Below, piece after piece: positions 56,228 to 64,000 of a DNA stretch of 64,000 nt. This DNA is from Campylobacter curvus (GTDB taxonomy: Bacteria; Campylobacterota; Campylobacteria; Campylobacterales; Campylobacteraceae): NCBI RefSeq assembly GCF_013372125.1, contig NZ_CP053826.1:1736001-1800000 (forward strand). The letters run 5' to 3'. Every line of letters starts with the position of its first letter. Position 1 is the first letter of the stretch. A program made the position numbers and the translations under genes. The notes under the pieces are model-generated. The model saw only the letters and a list, made by a program, of their open reading frames with translations, was not told the origin of the DNA and did no database searches.

Positions 56228-56695
56228 ATGAAAATTTTAAAATTTGCGCCGATTTTGGCGTGCGCTTTGAGTTTTGCTTTCGCGCAGGGCGAGCCGCAGC
56301 TAGGAGATTTTAAATTCTCATCCGCTAAAACTGGCGCCATAACGCGCAAATGCGATGCAAACGATGCAGCGGCGTGCTACGAAGTAGCGATGAGATACGA
56401 GTTTGGCAAAGAGGGCGTGGTGCGAAACCGCCTAAAGGCGCAGGGCTTTTTCGCAAAGGCATGCGAGCTGGCAAGCGGCATAGAAAAGATCAGAGCCTGC
56501 CTACAAAACGCCGCCGCGCTGGAGCATTTCGCAAGCGGTCAATGCCGTAGCCTGGTGATTTACGACGAGCTTTGTCAAAACGGCTCGAATGAAGGGTGCG
56601 AAAATTTAGCGCGGATGAAGCGCGATGGCTGGTCCCCAAAAGAGGATTGCGGAGCCGACATAAGAGCGAAATTTGGCGACGGGAAGCCGCAGTAG
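56228..56695 (+). CDS. Second exported Cys-rich Sel1-like protein
   Basis: A 155-residue protein with a signal peptide (1 to about 19). Cys-rich helical repeats are looser than in the neighbour (CDANDAAACYEVAMRYEFG, CELASGIEKIRACLQNAA, CQNGSNEGCENLARMKRDG), but the C-X7/8-C spacing is kept. It starts one base after the stop of the first Sel1-like gene, so the pair is an operon and probably a diverged duplication. Function unknown. Confidence 0.75.
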   Translation: MKILKFAPILACALSFAFAQGEPQLGDFKFSSAKTGAITRKCDANDAAACYEVAMRYEFGKEGVVRNRLKAQGFFAKACELASGIEKIRACLQNAAALEHFASGQCRSLVIYDELCQNGSNEGCENLARMKRDGWSPKEDCGADIRAKFGDGKPQ

Positions 56696-56734
56696 CGACT
56701 AAGACTGCTCCCGCTTGTAAATTTAGGCTCCACA

Positions 56735-56935
56735 CTAGTAAAGTATTGATTTTTAATTTTCAAAGTAGGAGAATGCGAACAGCATTCGAGTAAAAACCCT
56801 CTGAGCGTCGCTATTGCCGCCGATTTATAGGACCGGCAAAGAAACCGCGCAAATCGCGCTACATGTTCGGCACCCGCAAGGTTTGCAGATAAAATCTTAA
56901 TACTTAATTATGTCGTAGCCAAAATTTACTTCCAA
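56735..56935 (-). repeat. Intergenic repeat family 1, copy e
   Basis: Left end GGCTCCACACTAGTAAAGTA, core CAAATCGCGCTACATGTTCG in minus orientation and right end TTAATACTTAATTATGTCGT AGCC-like, matching the inverted left end. It lies in a 509-base gap; the rest (56936-57204) shows only a terminator. Confidence 0.55.
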
Positions 56936-57103
56936 ACCGGACACAACCGCTTCCCTAGCCCCGCTTTGACTAGCAACGTACACTACTTTTGGCCATCGAC
57001 ATGCGATTTTAACGCACTCGCTTTGATAGCGCGCCTATTGAATTTTGGACGTGACGCGCAGCTTCACTAGCCGTTCTTTTACCTTCTAGCTGTAACTTCG
57101 TAA

Positions 57104-57139
57104 AATTCCAATTCGCATCCTGCGGTGCGGATTGGAATT
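57104..57139. terminator. Strong inverted repeat, probable terminator
   Basis: AATTCCAATTCGCA pairs with TGCGGATTGGAATT (13 of 14) around an 8-base loop; T-rich sequence follows on both strands. It would end the transcript of the transporter pseudogene. Confidence 0.6.
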
Positions 57140-57204
57140 CTTTAAATTTATACATGAAATAGACTTACAGTCGCGCGGAATTTTATCTCCGCACGATTCA
57201 GAAT

Positions 57205-58549
57205 TTATACTTTCGCAGATTTCTTTCGTTCGATCTCCAGCACGCCAAGGTGAGTCATGAAGCAACAAAATATGCACATCACTACGGCAAACATGATTAG
57301 ATAAAATCCGTAATCCCAACCCAACTTATCCGCCGTGTAGCCTATTAGCGCCGTGCCCGAGTAGCTGCCCAATACGTAACTCAAAAGTCCTCTAAGCCCT
57401 GTAGCGGATCCTGCAGCGAACGACGGAACTAGCTCGATGGTTTGAAGAGAGCTTAAAAACATCGGCACGTAGATGAGGCATCCGATGATAGCCGCGCCTA
57501 TCGTTACGGCAGTCAAAGTCTGTCCGCCCCAGTATAAAAATAAAGATGCGAAAACGCCCGTTAGCGCGAGCATCGCTAGAGGCATACGGCGCCCTTTAAA
57601 CAGCGTGTCGGTAAGAATTCCCGCAAATAACGTCGTAGGGATCGCCGCCCACTCGAACATCGCAAAAGCGATACGCATGTCGGATTTGCTAAAGCCTTTT
57701 TCTTGGAGTAGATACAGCGGCAACCACGTAAGCACGCCAAATCTTATCATATAAGTAAAAACGTCTATGAACGAGACGAACCAAACGTTTTTGTCCTTCA
57801 AAATATAATCTCTAAAAATTTCCCACGAGCTAAGCTTTGTCTCCTCGGTTTTGGTTTCTACTAGCTCTTCTTTTTGAGTGCCTAGAATTTGACCCGTAGG
57901 CGGCAGACCCTCGTTGTATGTCCTGCCCTTACCGAAGATCACCACGATCGCCGCAACTATGGAAGCGATCGCCGCGGGGACCATGAAGTGCGCCGCTTGC
58001 CAGTGCTCCTGACCTAGCCATGCGACCGCACCGCCGGCTATAGGAGCGATAATACCGCCGCCGACGTTGTGCGAAATGTTAAACGTAGCGGTGATTATGC
58101 CGCGGTTCTTACGAGAAAACCACGAAGCAAGGATAACATACGCAGGACCTACACCCATGCCCTGAAAAATTCCGTTTAGCATACAAAGTCCGAAAAATAT
58201 CCAAAATGCAGTCGTAAAGCCCATCATAACATTAACCGCCGCCGACATCAAAAGACCAAACGCCATGAAATTTAGGATTGGCTTTATCCGCCAGTGCGCT
58301 CATCACGCCCTTACTGACGCCGTAAACTACCAGCATCGTACCAGAAACCCAGCCGATATCGGTCTTGGAAAAACCGAAATTGCTTTGAAGCTCGGGCGAG
58401 CTTAAAAGGAAATTGTTACGTAAGATATAATACGCTGCGTAACCGATAAAAATTCCAAAGAGGGCTTACCAGCGCATGACATTGTAGCGCTTTAAAATTT
58501 CTTCTTGCGGAACAGGAGTGCCGGGCTTAGAAGCCAGAAATGAAAACAT
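57205..58549 (-). pseudogene. Organophosphate:phosphate antiporter (GlpT/UhpC type), broken
   Basis: With lesions repaired this is a major-facilitator protein of about 447 residues in the OPA family (ISHNVGGGIIAPIAGG and TDTLFKGRRMPLAML motifs; 12 helices). Translation from ATG 58549 (AGGAG upstream) runs into a TAA at 58466-58468 after 27 codons, where GlpT-like proteins continue (RW-stop-ALFGIFIGYAAYYILRNNF); the stop fits a CAA to TAA change. A second lesion near 58267-58274 (KANPKF / MAFG) shifts the frame and looks like loss of two bases. The downstream frame alone is 353 codons and could be mistaken for a gene starting at 58266, but it lacks the first helices. Confidence 0.88.
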
Positions 58550-58666
58550 GTGTGCTCCTAATAGTGAAGTATATTTGAAATTATATTACTACGAATTTGA
58601 AAGCCCTATTAAATCATATCAATTGGTCGTAAATTTTATTATCGCTATAATTAAAATAAATTTTAA

Positions 58667-58849
58667 ATTTTACCGAGAGCAAAATTTGACACAAACTCTT
58701 ACCGCGCACAAAACTGCTTTGTAAAGCGCGCCGACGCCCTAACGAGCGAGCTTGAAAGCTTTGTTCATCTACTAAATGGCGGCGAGCAAGAGGGTGCGGC
58801 GATAAAAGATAGCTTAAAAACACTAAAAATAATCGAACGGGCTAGTTAA
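58667..58849 (+). pseudogene. C-terminal remnant of a Gfo/Idh/MocA oxidoreductase
   Basis: An open stretch of about 60 codons without a start reads DTNSYRAQNCFVKRADAL, then ELESFVHLLNGGEQEGAAIK and DSLKTLKIIERAS before TAA. This is the characteristic end of inositol 2-dehydrogenase-like enzymes (pattern Y-x-E-L-x-x-F-V-x-x-L-x-G-G ... D-x-x-x-x-L-x-I-x-x-A). The front of the gene is gone and AT-rich sequence precedes it. The identity rests on pattern recognition only. Confidence 0.5.
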
Positions 58850-58879
58850 ATTTCCCGTTCAAGATCACTGCAAATATGA

Positions 58880-59027
58880 CTCCGTAAATTTAAACATTTG
58901 AGTGTGGTGGAATTTATGATGTGGCACTATCGCCGCCGTTTTTTGTTTCGACTTCATCTCGTAGCTTTTCAAGATGCTTCACTTCTTTTGCAACTACGCA
59001 AGCGAAGCGAGCGTCAATACTGCCTTA
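58880..59027 (+). repeat. Fragment related to intergenic repeat family 1
   Basis: Sequence with ACTATCGCCGCCGTTTTTTG and AAGCGAAGCGAGCGTCAATACTG resembles the interior and one end of family 1, adjoining the full copy f. Confidence 0.35.
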
Positions 59028-59350
59028 AAAATTGGCTCTGTTACAAGTAAAGTATTGGTGTCCGCTTCACAAACCTTGCTCGCTCCAGGAGCGACCTAGC
59101 ACAGACGCAAACAGCGTTTCAAAGAAATCTTTTTGCTTCGCAAAAAACGCGATGCTGATTTTGTGCGGGAGCGAGTAGCCGAACATATAGCACAATTTAC
59201 GCGGTCAGCTACCGCTTCCCTGTCCTCGTAGCAAAGTATCGTTACGAGTGCGTAGCACGAAGTAAAAATCGGCGGCGATAAGCTCGCTAACAAGGTTTGA
59301 CTTCGCTTTTGTGAAAGCTAAAACAATGCTTTGTTAGAACAGAGCCTTAA
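59028..59350 (+). repeat. Intergenic repeat family 1, copy f (longest)
   Basis: Left end AATTGGCTCTGTTACAAGTA, interior with CCTAGCACAGACGCAAACAG, core CATATAGCACAATTTACGCG (about 59199) and right end CAATGCTTTGTTAGAACAGAGCC, which pairs with the left end. The 323-base element fills the gap before the coiled-coil gene. Confidence 0.7.
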
Positions 59351-59369
59351 ATTTTAAGCTCTGTTTAGC

Positions 59370-60611
59370 CTACTCTTTTTCTTTCTTTATCCCGGCTAAA
59401 AAGTCTTTAGCGGCCTTATACGCTCTATCGCCAAATTTTTTAGCTTCGATCTTGATATTGAGCTGTTTGATGTCTTCTAGCTTTTCGCTCGCCTTTTTCT
59501 CGAGCTCGGCGATGTCTTGCCTGATACCCTCTAGCTTCTCGCCGGCGTCGAAATTTAGCTTGAGTTTCTTGCTTCGCTCGTTTATCTCTTGTCTTAGTGC
59601 GCCTATTTTATCGTTCGCCGCGTTCATCAGCTCAAGCATACTGGAATTCGCCTTTAGCTCCTCGATGCGAGCTAGTATCTGCTCGCTGGCTTGATCGCTT
59701 ATGCGCCTAAGCTTGGCAAAATTCGTATCCAGCTCGGTATTTAAAAGCTTTTCTACCTCGTTTTTGGCTACGCCCTCCAGTCTAGGCTCAAGCTCTCTTA
59801 GCATCGAGATAAATCCTTGATCGATGTTTTTTAGGCTCATAAGCTCGCTGTTTAGCTTTAGCTCGTCAGGGGCGAATTTAGAATTTTCTCTCAAACGCTC
59901 TATCGCTCGAGATATGCCCTCTTTGCTGCCATTTACCGCGCCGTCTACGAGCTCTTTGGCAAATATATGCCCCTCATTCGCCACCTCGCACGCAGCCGTG
60001 ACGATCGCTTTTGATATCTCCAGTATGCGCTCTTTGCTAAATTCCCCGCCGATGATGCCCACGTAGGTCATGTTTTTTGCTATCGCCAGAGCCGTATCGC
60101 CCACGTCTTCGCCTCGCTCGATAGTCGTTAAAAACGCGTTCATAGCACTTTCTTTCAAGATCCCGAGCATCCTGGTCTCGCGGATTATCGCGTTGTTTAA
60201 AAGCTCTAAAATTTCATTTTTTTCGTTAAATTCTTTGCCGCTTATCACATTTTCAGCCGCCTCGAACGAAATTTTGAGCCTACGCTTTATCTCCTCGCGT
60301 TTGCTTTCTATCGCGCGTGCGAGCTCGTCTTTTTTATCTATAAGCTCGTAAAGCTCCTCTTCCTTGGCACTGACTAGGGCTTGGTTTATCCCCTCCATCG
60401 CGTTTTTTAGGTTTTTGGCGCTGATCAAATTTTGCTCGCTGAAATTTTCATACATCGCGTTCATCTTGGCTTCTAGCGCCTCTTTTAGCTCGCTCTCGTT
60501 CGTATCCTTTAGCTCCTTAAAAAAGTCGCCGGCAAGCGCTTTCATGCTTATGAGAAGGCCATCGCTGTCCTTGTAGTTTTGCAAATTTTTCTTTAGCTTC
60601 TCGTCGCTCAT
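59370..60611 (-). CDS. Coiled-coil protein of unknown function
   Basis: A 413-residue soluble, mostly helical protein, very rich in Glu, Lys, Leu and Ala with long heptad stretches (about 70 to 115 and 290 to 400). The middle (about 150 to 240) is less charged, with GDTALAIAKNMTYVGIIGGEF and GAVNGSKEGISRAIERL. There is no signal peptide or membrane helix. I do not recognise the family. It begins 8 bases after the end of the DUF493 gene, so it is in the moaC-DUF493 transcript. Confidence 0.7.
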   Translation of the reverse strand: MSDEKLKKNLQNYKDSDGLLISMKALAGDFFKELKDTNESELKEALEAKMNAMYENFSEQNLISAKNLKNAMEGINQALVSAKEEELYELIDKKDELARAIESKREEIKRRLKISFEAAENVISGKEFNEKNEILELLNNAIIRETRMLGILKESAMNAFLTTIERGEDVGDTALAIAKNMTYVGIIGGEFSKERILEISKAIVTAACEVANEGHIFAKELVDGAVNGSKEGISRAIERLRENSKFAPDELKLNSELMSLKNIDQGFISMLRELEPRLEGVAKNEVEKLLNTELDTNFAKLRRISDQASEQILARIEELKANSSMLELMNAANDKIGALRQEINERSKKLKLNFDAGEKLEGIRQDIAELEKKASEKLEDIKQLNIKIEAKKFGDRAYKAAKDFLAGIKKEKE

Positions 60612-60619
60612 TTTTGCTC

Positions 60620-60883
60620 CTATAAAACGTATTTTGCGCTATGCTTCAATGCCGAAAATATCTCGAGCCTCTCCTCGTCGCTAAAAACAAGCACGCTCAC
60701 ATCGTAGCTGGCATATTTTTCGTCTTTGCTGAATTTAGAGAATTTCACCTTGTGCTCGCGATCTTTTACTATCTGTGAAATTTTGGCGTTCGCATCCTCG
60801 CTCGCGTCAAATATCACTTTATACTCCCAAAAGATCGGATACTTTATATCAGGTTTGCCGTTAAGATCGCAAATATTCGCCAC
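60620..60883 (-). CDS. DUF493 (HP0495/YbeD-like) small protein
   Basis: An 87-residue ferredoxin-fold protein ([21 protein letters not shown] at the N-terminus and [31 protein letters not shown] at the end), as in H. pylori HP0495. The open frame reaches 60907, but the GTG at 60883 has GGAGG 6 bases upstream, so it is the preferred start; it then overlaps the moaC end by 23 bases. The function is not established. Confidence 0.75.
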   Translation of the reverse strand: MANICDLNGKPDIKYPIFWEYKVIFDASEDANAKISQIVKDREHKVKFSKFSKDEKYASYDVSVLVFSDEERLEIFSALKHSAKYVL

Positions 60884-61331
60884 TTTTGCCTCCGCTCTTG
60901 CTCTCAAGCACTATATCAGTTATCTGCATGCTCTTATCTATGGCCTTTATCATGTCATAAATAGTAAGCAACCCCACGCTCACGCCCGTCAGCGCCTCCA
61001 TCTCGACGCCGGTCTTGCCCTCTATCTTTACGCTCACGTAAAGCTTGAAAGCGCAAATTTCAGCCAGCTCCTCGATATCGCAATCGACCCCTAATATCGC
61101 CAAAGGATGGCACATCGGTATGAGCTCGCTCGTCTTTTTCGCACCCATTATGGCTGCGACTACGGCGGTTTGTAGCACCGGGCCCTTTTTACCGGTATTT
61201 TGCTTCACGGCCTCAAAGGCTTCTTTACTCATTTTTATCACGCCGCTTGCCTTCGCTACGCGTTTCGTAGGCTCTTTGGGACTGACATCGACCATTTTGG
61301 GGCGGTTTTTTTCATCTATATGTGTAAGCAT
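60861..61331 (-). CDS. moaC: Cyclic pyranopterin monophosphate synthase
   Basis: MoaC converts the 3',8-cyclo-GTP product of MoaA to cyclic pyranopterin monophosphate in molybdenum cofactor synthesis. The 156-residue protein has the full set of family motifs: [46 protein letters not shown] and KSGGKSG at the end. AAGGAAATTTT precedes the ATG. It lies downstream of a small-RNA candidate whose terminator ends about 54 bases before it. Confidence 0.95.
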   Translation of the reverse strand: MLTHIDEKNRPKMVDVSPKEPTKRVAKASGVIKMSKEAFEAVKQNTGKKGPVLQTAVVAAIMGAKKTSELIPMCHPLAILGVDCDIEELAEICAFKLYVSVKIEGKTGVEMEALTGVSVGLLTIYDMIKAIDKSMQITDIVLESKSGGKSGEYLRS

Positions 61332-61384
61332 AAAATTTCCTTTATCCGGGGATTATAACAAAGAAATTTAAAAGCGAGGATAAA

Positions 61385-61450
61385 GCAAAAGCCCCTCAGG
61401 GGGATAAGGGGCTTTAATTTGCTACAAAAAGGAGGTTTTCTTGTCGGACA
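61385..61450 (-). ncRNA. Small-RNA candidate A
   Basis: On the minus strand: -10 box TATGAT (61461-61456), a short 5' hairpin TTGT-CCG-ACAA, the unpaired run ACCTCCTTTTTGTAGC (61436-61421), then a terminator hairpin AAGCCCC-loop-GGGGCTT with CCCCC in its loop and TTTT after. Predicted length about 65 bases. The 120-base region, including the bases upstream of the -10 box, is conserved in copy B. It could also be a leader/attenuator of moaC. Confidence 0.55.
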
Positions 61451-61633
61451 ACGAAATCATACTATTTGGCTCTAAATTTTAACTCAACCCTTAGTTAATA
61501 AATTTTAAAATCCGTTATCATTTAAGATCTTGAGCCATGCACGTCGAACCGCCTGGATAACGTGCTTTTAGACCGCCTGTCAGACCATGAGATATGGACT
61601 CAAATTTTACGTCTAAATTTTATCCGTTGGCTT

Positions 61634-62608
61634 TTATTTTTTCAAATTTTCATCTAAAAATTTGATCAAAATGTCTGAAATTTGCCTTTGCGCCCAATAA
61701 ATTCCGCCATGTTCGGCGCCTTTTACGATTATGAGCTCGCTTTTAGCGTCAGCTTTTAGCAGCGCTTCGTGCATCAGTTTAGACTCTACCGGCGATACGC
61801 GCGTATCGGCATCACCGACCATTATCAAAAATGGCGGCGTTTTGCTCGAGACATAATTTATTGGATTTGCCTTTGCAGCACGATCGGGATAGTCTAGTAC
61901 ACTGCCGCTCGTGCGAGAATTCGTCGCCATCCCGTTTAGCCAAAGCGCCTCCGGGGCTGAGGGCGAGTAGTGCTCGTTTTCAAGCTCCTCGGCGTATCCT
62001 TGACCGACTTTATTAAGATCAGATAGCCCGAAAATATCGATAACGGCCTTGACATCGCTACTAAAGCCTAAATTTTCACCTACGTCAAATTCTTTCAGTC
62101 CGTTTGTAACGCCTGTCATCGCAGAGAGATAGCCGCCCGCAGAGTTTCCCATTATGGCGATCTTGTCCGGGTCTATGCCAAATCTCTTGGCGTTTGCACG
62201 TAAAAATCTGACCGCAGACTTGACATCGATGAGAGGCTGCGGAAATGTGACTTCGGGAGCGACGCGGTATTCGATACTGGCGACTGCGTATCCGGCTTGC
62301 GCGATATCTACGCGAGGCTGAAAAAATTTAGTCTTGTTTGATGAGATGAAGCCGCCCCCGGGCACGAAAAGCACGGTCGGCAAGGGCTGATCGGAGACTG
62401 GTTTTATGATATCCATCTCAAGCGCCTTGTTTTTATAGCCATAAATAGGCGGCTGGGCGTAGACGAGATCGGATATCATCTCAAGCTCGACTCTTTTGAC
62501 GGCGACATCTATCGTTTTGGTGTGTGCAGTCTCTAAATTTTTAGCCTCAAGCGAGCAAAACGATGCCAATATACCGCACAAAACGGCGGCTTTCATATAA
62601 AATTCCAT
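61634..62608 (-). CDS. Exported alpha/beta hydrolase (esterase/lipase type)
   Basis: A 324-residue hydrolase with a signal peptide (about 1 to 22). The nucleophile elbow GNSAGG holds Ser156, the oxyanion region is VPGGGF (about 82 to 87), and the acid/base residues are in MVGDADTRVSP and GAEHGG near the end, all typical of the HSL-like (GDSAG) esterases. The open frame begins at 62674, but ATG 62608 has AAAGGA at a good distance and gives a proper signal peptide; ATG 62623 is also possible. The gene is flanked by two near-identical small-RNA candidates as direct repeats. Confidence 0.85.
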   Translation of the reverse strand: MEFYMKAAVLCGILASFCSLEAKNLETAHTKTIDVAVKRVELEMISDLVYAQPPIYGYKNKALEMDIIKPVSDQPLPTVLFVPGGGFISSNKTKFFQPRVDIAQAGYAVASIEYRVAPEVTFPQPLIDVKSAVRFLRANAKRFGIDPDKIAIMGNSAGGYLSAMTGVTNGLKEFDVGENLGFSSDVKAVIDIFGLSDLNKVGQGYAEELENEHYSPSAPEALWLNGMATNSRTSGSVLDYPDRAAKANPINYVSSKTPPFLIMVGDADTRVSPVESKLMHEALLKADAKSELIIVKGAEHGGIYWAQRQISDILIKFLDENLKK

Positions 62609-62749
62609 CTTCGATCCTTTCATGTGTTGAAATTTGGCTCTTTTTTTGACGAAGTGTTTATAAATTTTACTCATCTTATTTTATGTTTTAGCTGAATTTA
62701 AAAAAAGTGTTACCTAGATTTTACATATATAAGCAAAAATGCAGGAGAC

Positions 62750-62812
62750 TAAAAACAAACCCCCTTGGGGGAAAGGGGGTTGCTACAAAAAGGAGGTTTT
62801 TCTTGTTGGACA
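62750..62812 (-). ncRNA. Small-RNA candidate B
   Basis: Paralogue of candidate A: -10 box TATCAT (62823-62818), 5' hairpin TTGT-CCA-ACAA, the identical 16-base run ACCTCCTTTTTGTAGC (62797-62782), and a terminator AACCCCC / GGGGGTT with CCCCC in its loop and a T-rich tail (TTTGTTTTT). Predicted length about 62 bases. It lies between the nosY-like gene and the hydrolase gene. Confidence 0.6.
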
Positions 62813-62880
62813 ACGAAATGATACAGCTTTGTTCTAAATTTAAAGCCAATTCTTATTTAATGAAATATAAAATCGAAATT

Positions 62881-63711
62881 TCACACCAAATCTTTTTCTT
62901 TAAAGACGAAATACCCGCCCGTAAGGCAAAGAACGCCCAAGATCAGCGGATAAAGTATGCTGTAAGCGATGAACGCTGCGGGGCTGAATTTCGCCAGTAT
63001 GAAATACGATGCCGCACCGATGACAGCGAGGTTTGGATCAAAAAGGCAGATGGCTGCTATCCTAAAAAGCTCGATAGGATTTATCAAAGCGATAAAATAA
63101 ATAACCCTTTCATCGACTGAACTCCTCATCAAAAAGCCAATCAGCGCAAGATCTAAAAATGCAAGCATTATAAGCCACAGTAAAAATGCCACGCCCTGCC
63201 CAGTTTCTTGGTTTTTTATGAGGCTAGAGATCAAAAATCCAAGTGATAAAAACACAATGCTGAGGCTAAAAAGTAGCCCCAGATAAAGACTCAAAACGTC
63301 CCAAGGTATCGCGACTGCTTTAAAAATACCAACCGCCACGCATAAGATAAAAGCGACAAGAAGCGGCACGAACACGACAAATGCCCGTCCGAGAGCCTTG
63401 CCAAAGTAAAATTCCGCTAAGCTGATGGGAAAGCTGAGGACGTATTCGAGCAAATTCGTATCGCGGTCGGAATTTATGCTCCTGACGGTGGAAATGAGTA
63501 TGAAAATAGGCACGATGACGACGCAAATTTGAATGAACAACAAAAGCGCCCTCGTAAGTCCCGAAAAGCCAAGCACTCTAGAATCAGTCACGCCGCTGAA
63601 CAAAAAGCCTAGCATCAGCGCCGAGAATAGCCCCAGATAAAGCATGAACCACTTGGAGCGAAAAGACTCCTTTATATCGAGCTTTGCTATCAAAAGTAGA
63701 TTTTTCATCAC
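62881..63711 (-). CDS. nosY: ABC-type permease NosY-like
   Basis: A 276-residue inner-membrane protein with six membrane helices and the ABC-2 layout, including STVRSINSDRDTNLLEYVLSFPISLAEFYFGKALG, which is characteristic of NosY. Together with NosF (next gene, 4-base overlap) and NosD it delivers copper or sulfur to nitrous-oxide reductase. The nos identity is inferred from the motif and the coupled ATPase; other ABC-2 exporters remain possible. Confidence 0.8.
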   Translation of the reverse strand: MMKNLLLIAKLDIKESFRSKWFMLYLGLFSALMLGFLFSGVTDSRVLGFSGLTRALLLFIQICVVIVPIFILISTVRSINSDRDTNLLEYVLSFPISLAEFYFGKALGRAFVVFVPLLVAFILCVAVGIFKAVAIPWDVLSLYLGLLFSLSIVFLSLGFLISSLIKNQETGQGVAFLLWLIMLAFLDLALIGFLMRSSVDERVIYFIALINPIELFRIAAICLFDPNLAVIGAASYFILAKFSPAAFIAYSILYPLILGVLCLTGGYFVFKEKDLV

Positions 63712-64000
63712 GCGCCCTTGCCTTTTAAAATTTCATCTTTTACTATCTTGCCAAGATCCATCAGCACGTATCGCTGCAAGATATCGTCTATCTCGTCTAT
63801 ACGGTGCGAGATGAAGACCATCGTCTTAGCCCCGGCGAGCCTTTTTAGCAAAATTTTAAAAGCGCCCCTAGCCTCCACGTCGAGATTTGCCGTCGGCTCG
63901 TCAAACATCAAAATTTCGGTATTTTTAGCAAACGCCACGGCTATGAGCATCTTTTGCTTCATGCCGCCCGAGAGCTTGTAAAAGGGCTTGCCTAAATTTT
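63708..64000 (-). CDS. nosF: ABC transporter ATPase NosF-like (cut by the window end)
   Basis: The C-terminal 97 residues of an ATPase gene that enters from beyond 64000. Visible are the signature YKLSGGMKQKMLIAVAFA, Walker B ILMFDEPTANLD and the switch histidine in FISHRIDEID. It overlaps the permease by 4 bases. The Walker A part lies outside the window. NosF is the likely identity from its coupling to the NosY-like permease. Confidence 0.8.
   Translation of the reverse strand, partial: NLGKPFYKLSGGMKQKMLIAVAFAKNTEILMFDEPTANLDVEARGAFKILLKRLAGAKTMVFISHRIDEIDDILQRYVLMDLGKIVKDEILKGKGA

Noticed and set aside
56150-56350. A 63-codon minus-strand frame over the Sel1-like genes
   Set aside because: Antisense to two clearly coding, coupled genes with signal peptides and ordered cysteines.
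57205-58266. A complete 353-residue transporter starting at 58266
   Set aside because: The sequence upstream encodes the missing first helices in another frame, and a good ribosome binding site and ATG exist at 58549, so this is the back part of a broken gene.
61421-61480. A leader peptide starting at TTG after AAGGAGG on the plus strand
   Set aside because: The two copies would give peptides of different length and frame outcome; conservation fits a minus-strand promoter, CCUCC stretch and terminator better.
62707-63120. A 137-codon plus-strand frame
   Set aside because: It runs antisense through the nosY-like gene and the conserved small-RNA candidate, and its sequence has no protein-like pattern.

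Overview
The window reads as a chromosomal segment of a Campylobacter. The evidence is the gene order cgpA-like / ftsB-like / eno / recA / small membrane protein / murB / fliQ, which matches the arrangement known in C. jejuni, together with MqnD of the futalosine menaquinone route, NnrS and Nos functions, a Chu-type haem locus and AT-rich spacers. An rrn operon with intervening sequences in both 16S and 23S, plus nos genes, points to the C. curvus / C. concisus side of the genus. That species-level guess is inference.

Layout. 1-3300: a small Cys protein, a DDTD-domain (TiaS-like) protein and a decayed TonB-dependent siderophore receptor. 3464-9229: leuC, mobA-pldA and a glycerate permease plus glycerate kinase pair. 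9265-15266 (minus): one long tightly packed operon carrying a CgpA-like glycoprotein, FtsB/DivIC, enolase, RecA, a membrane protein, MurB, FliQ and MqnD. 15556-17179: nicotinate phosphoribosyltransferase behind a G9 tract, and a ComEA-like protein. 17369-24290 (minus): a complete rrn operon, 16S - tRNA-Ala - tRNA-Ile - 23S - 5S. 24391-31087: RidA, two-subunit fumarase, an orphan TRAP binding protein and a LemA / DUF3137 / DUF3137 set. 31123-40366: a chemoreceptor, a Crp/Fnr regulator, an iron-box methyltransferase, NnrS, Tpx, a TlyC-type protein and an NSS transporter. 40473-49013 (minus): a haem/iron acquisition locus (flavodoxin, ChuW-like radical SAM, periplasmic binding protein, ABC ATPase, permease, TonB receptor with an in-frame G9 tract, HugZ with a His-rich insert, DUF411). 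49136-56695: SbmA-like transporter, M48 lipoprotein, GNAT, WYL regulator, DASS transporter, fumarase/aspartase-type lyase and two Sel1-like proteins. 57205-58849: two decayed genes. 59370-64000: a coiled-coil protein, DUF493, MoaC, an exported esterase and the end of a nos cluster (NosY, NosF).

The most interesting material lies between the genes. (i) A structured repeat occurs four times in the rrn operon, including inside the 16S intervening sequence, and its stems differ in sequence but keep pairing. (ii) Two near-identical loci flank the esterase gene, each with a putative promoter, a CCUCC stretch and a terminator whose loop holds five C; they look like paralogous small RNAs of the H. 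pylori RepG kind. (iii) A family of intergenic elements of about 100 to 320 bp shares inverted ends containing GGCTCTGTT, and two copies interrupt the haem locus. (iv) Two G9 tracts, one inside the haem-locus receptor and one in the leader of the nicotinate phosphoribosyltransferase gene, suggest phase variation. (v) Precursor-rRNA processing stems are visible around both 16S and 23S. All homology statements come from recognising motifs and gene order by eye; no database search was run.
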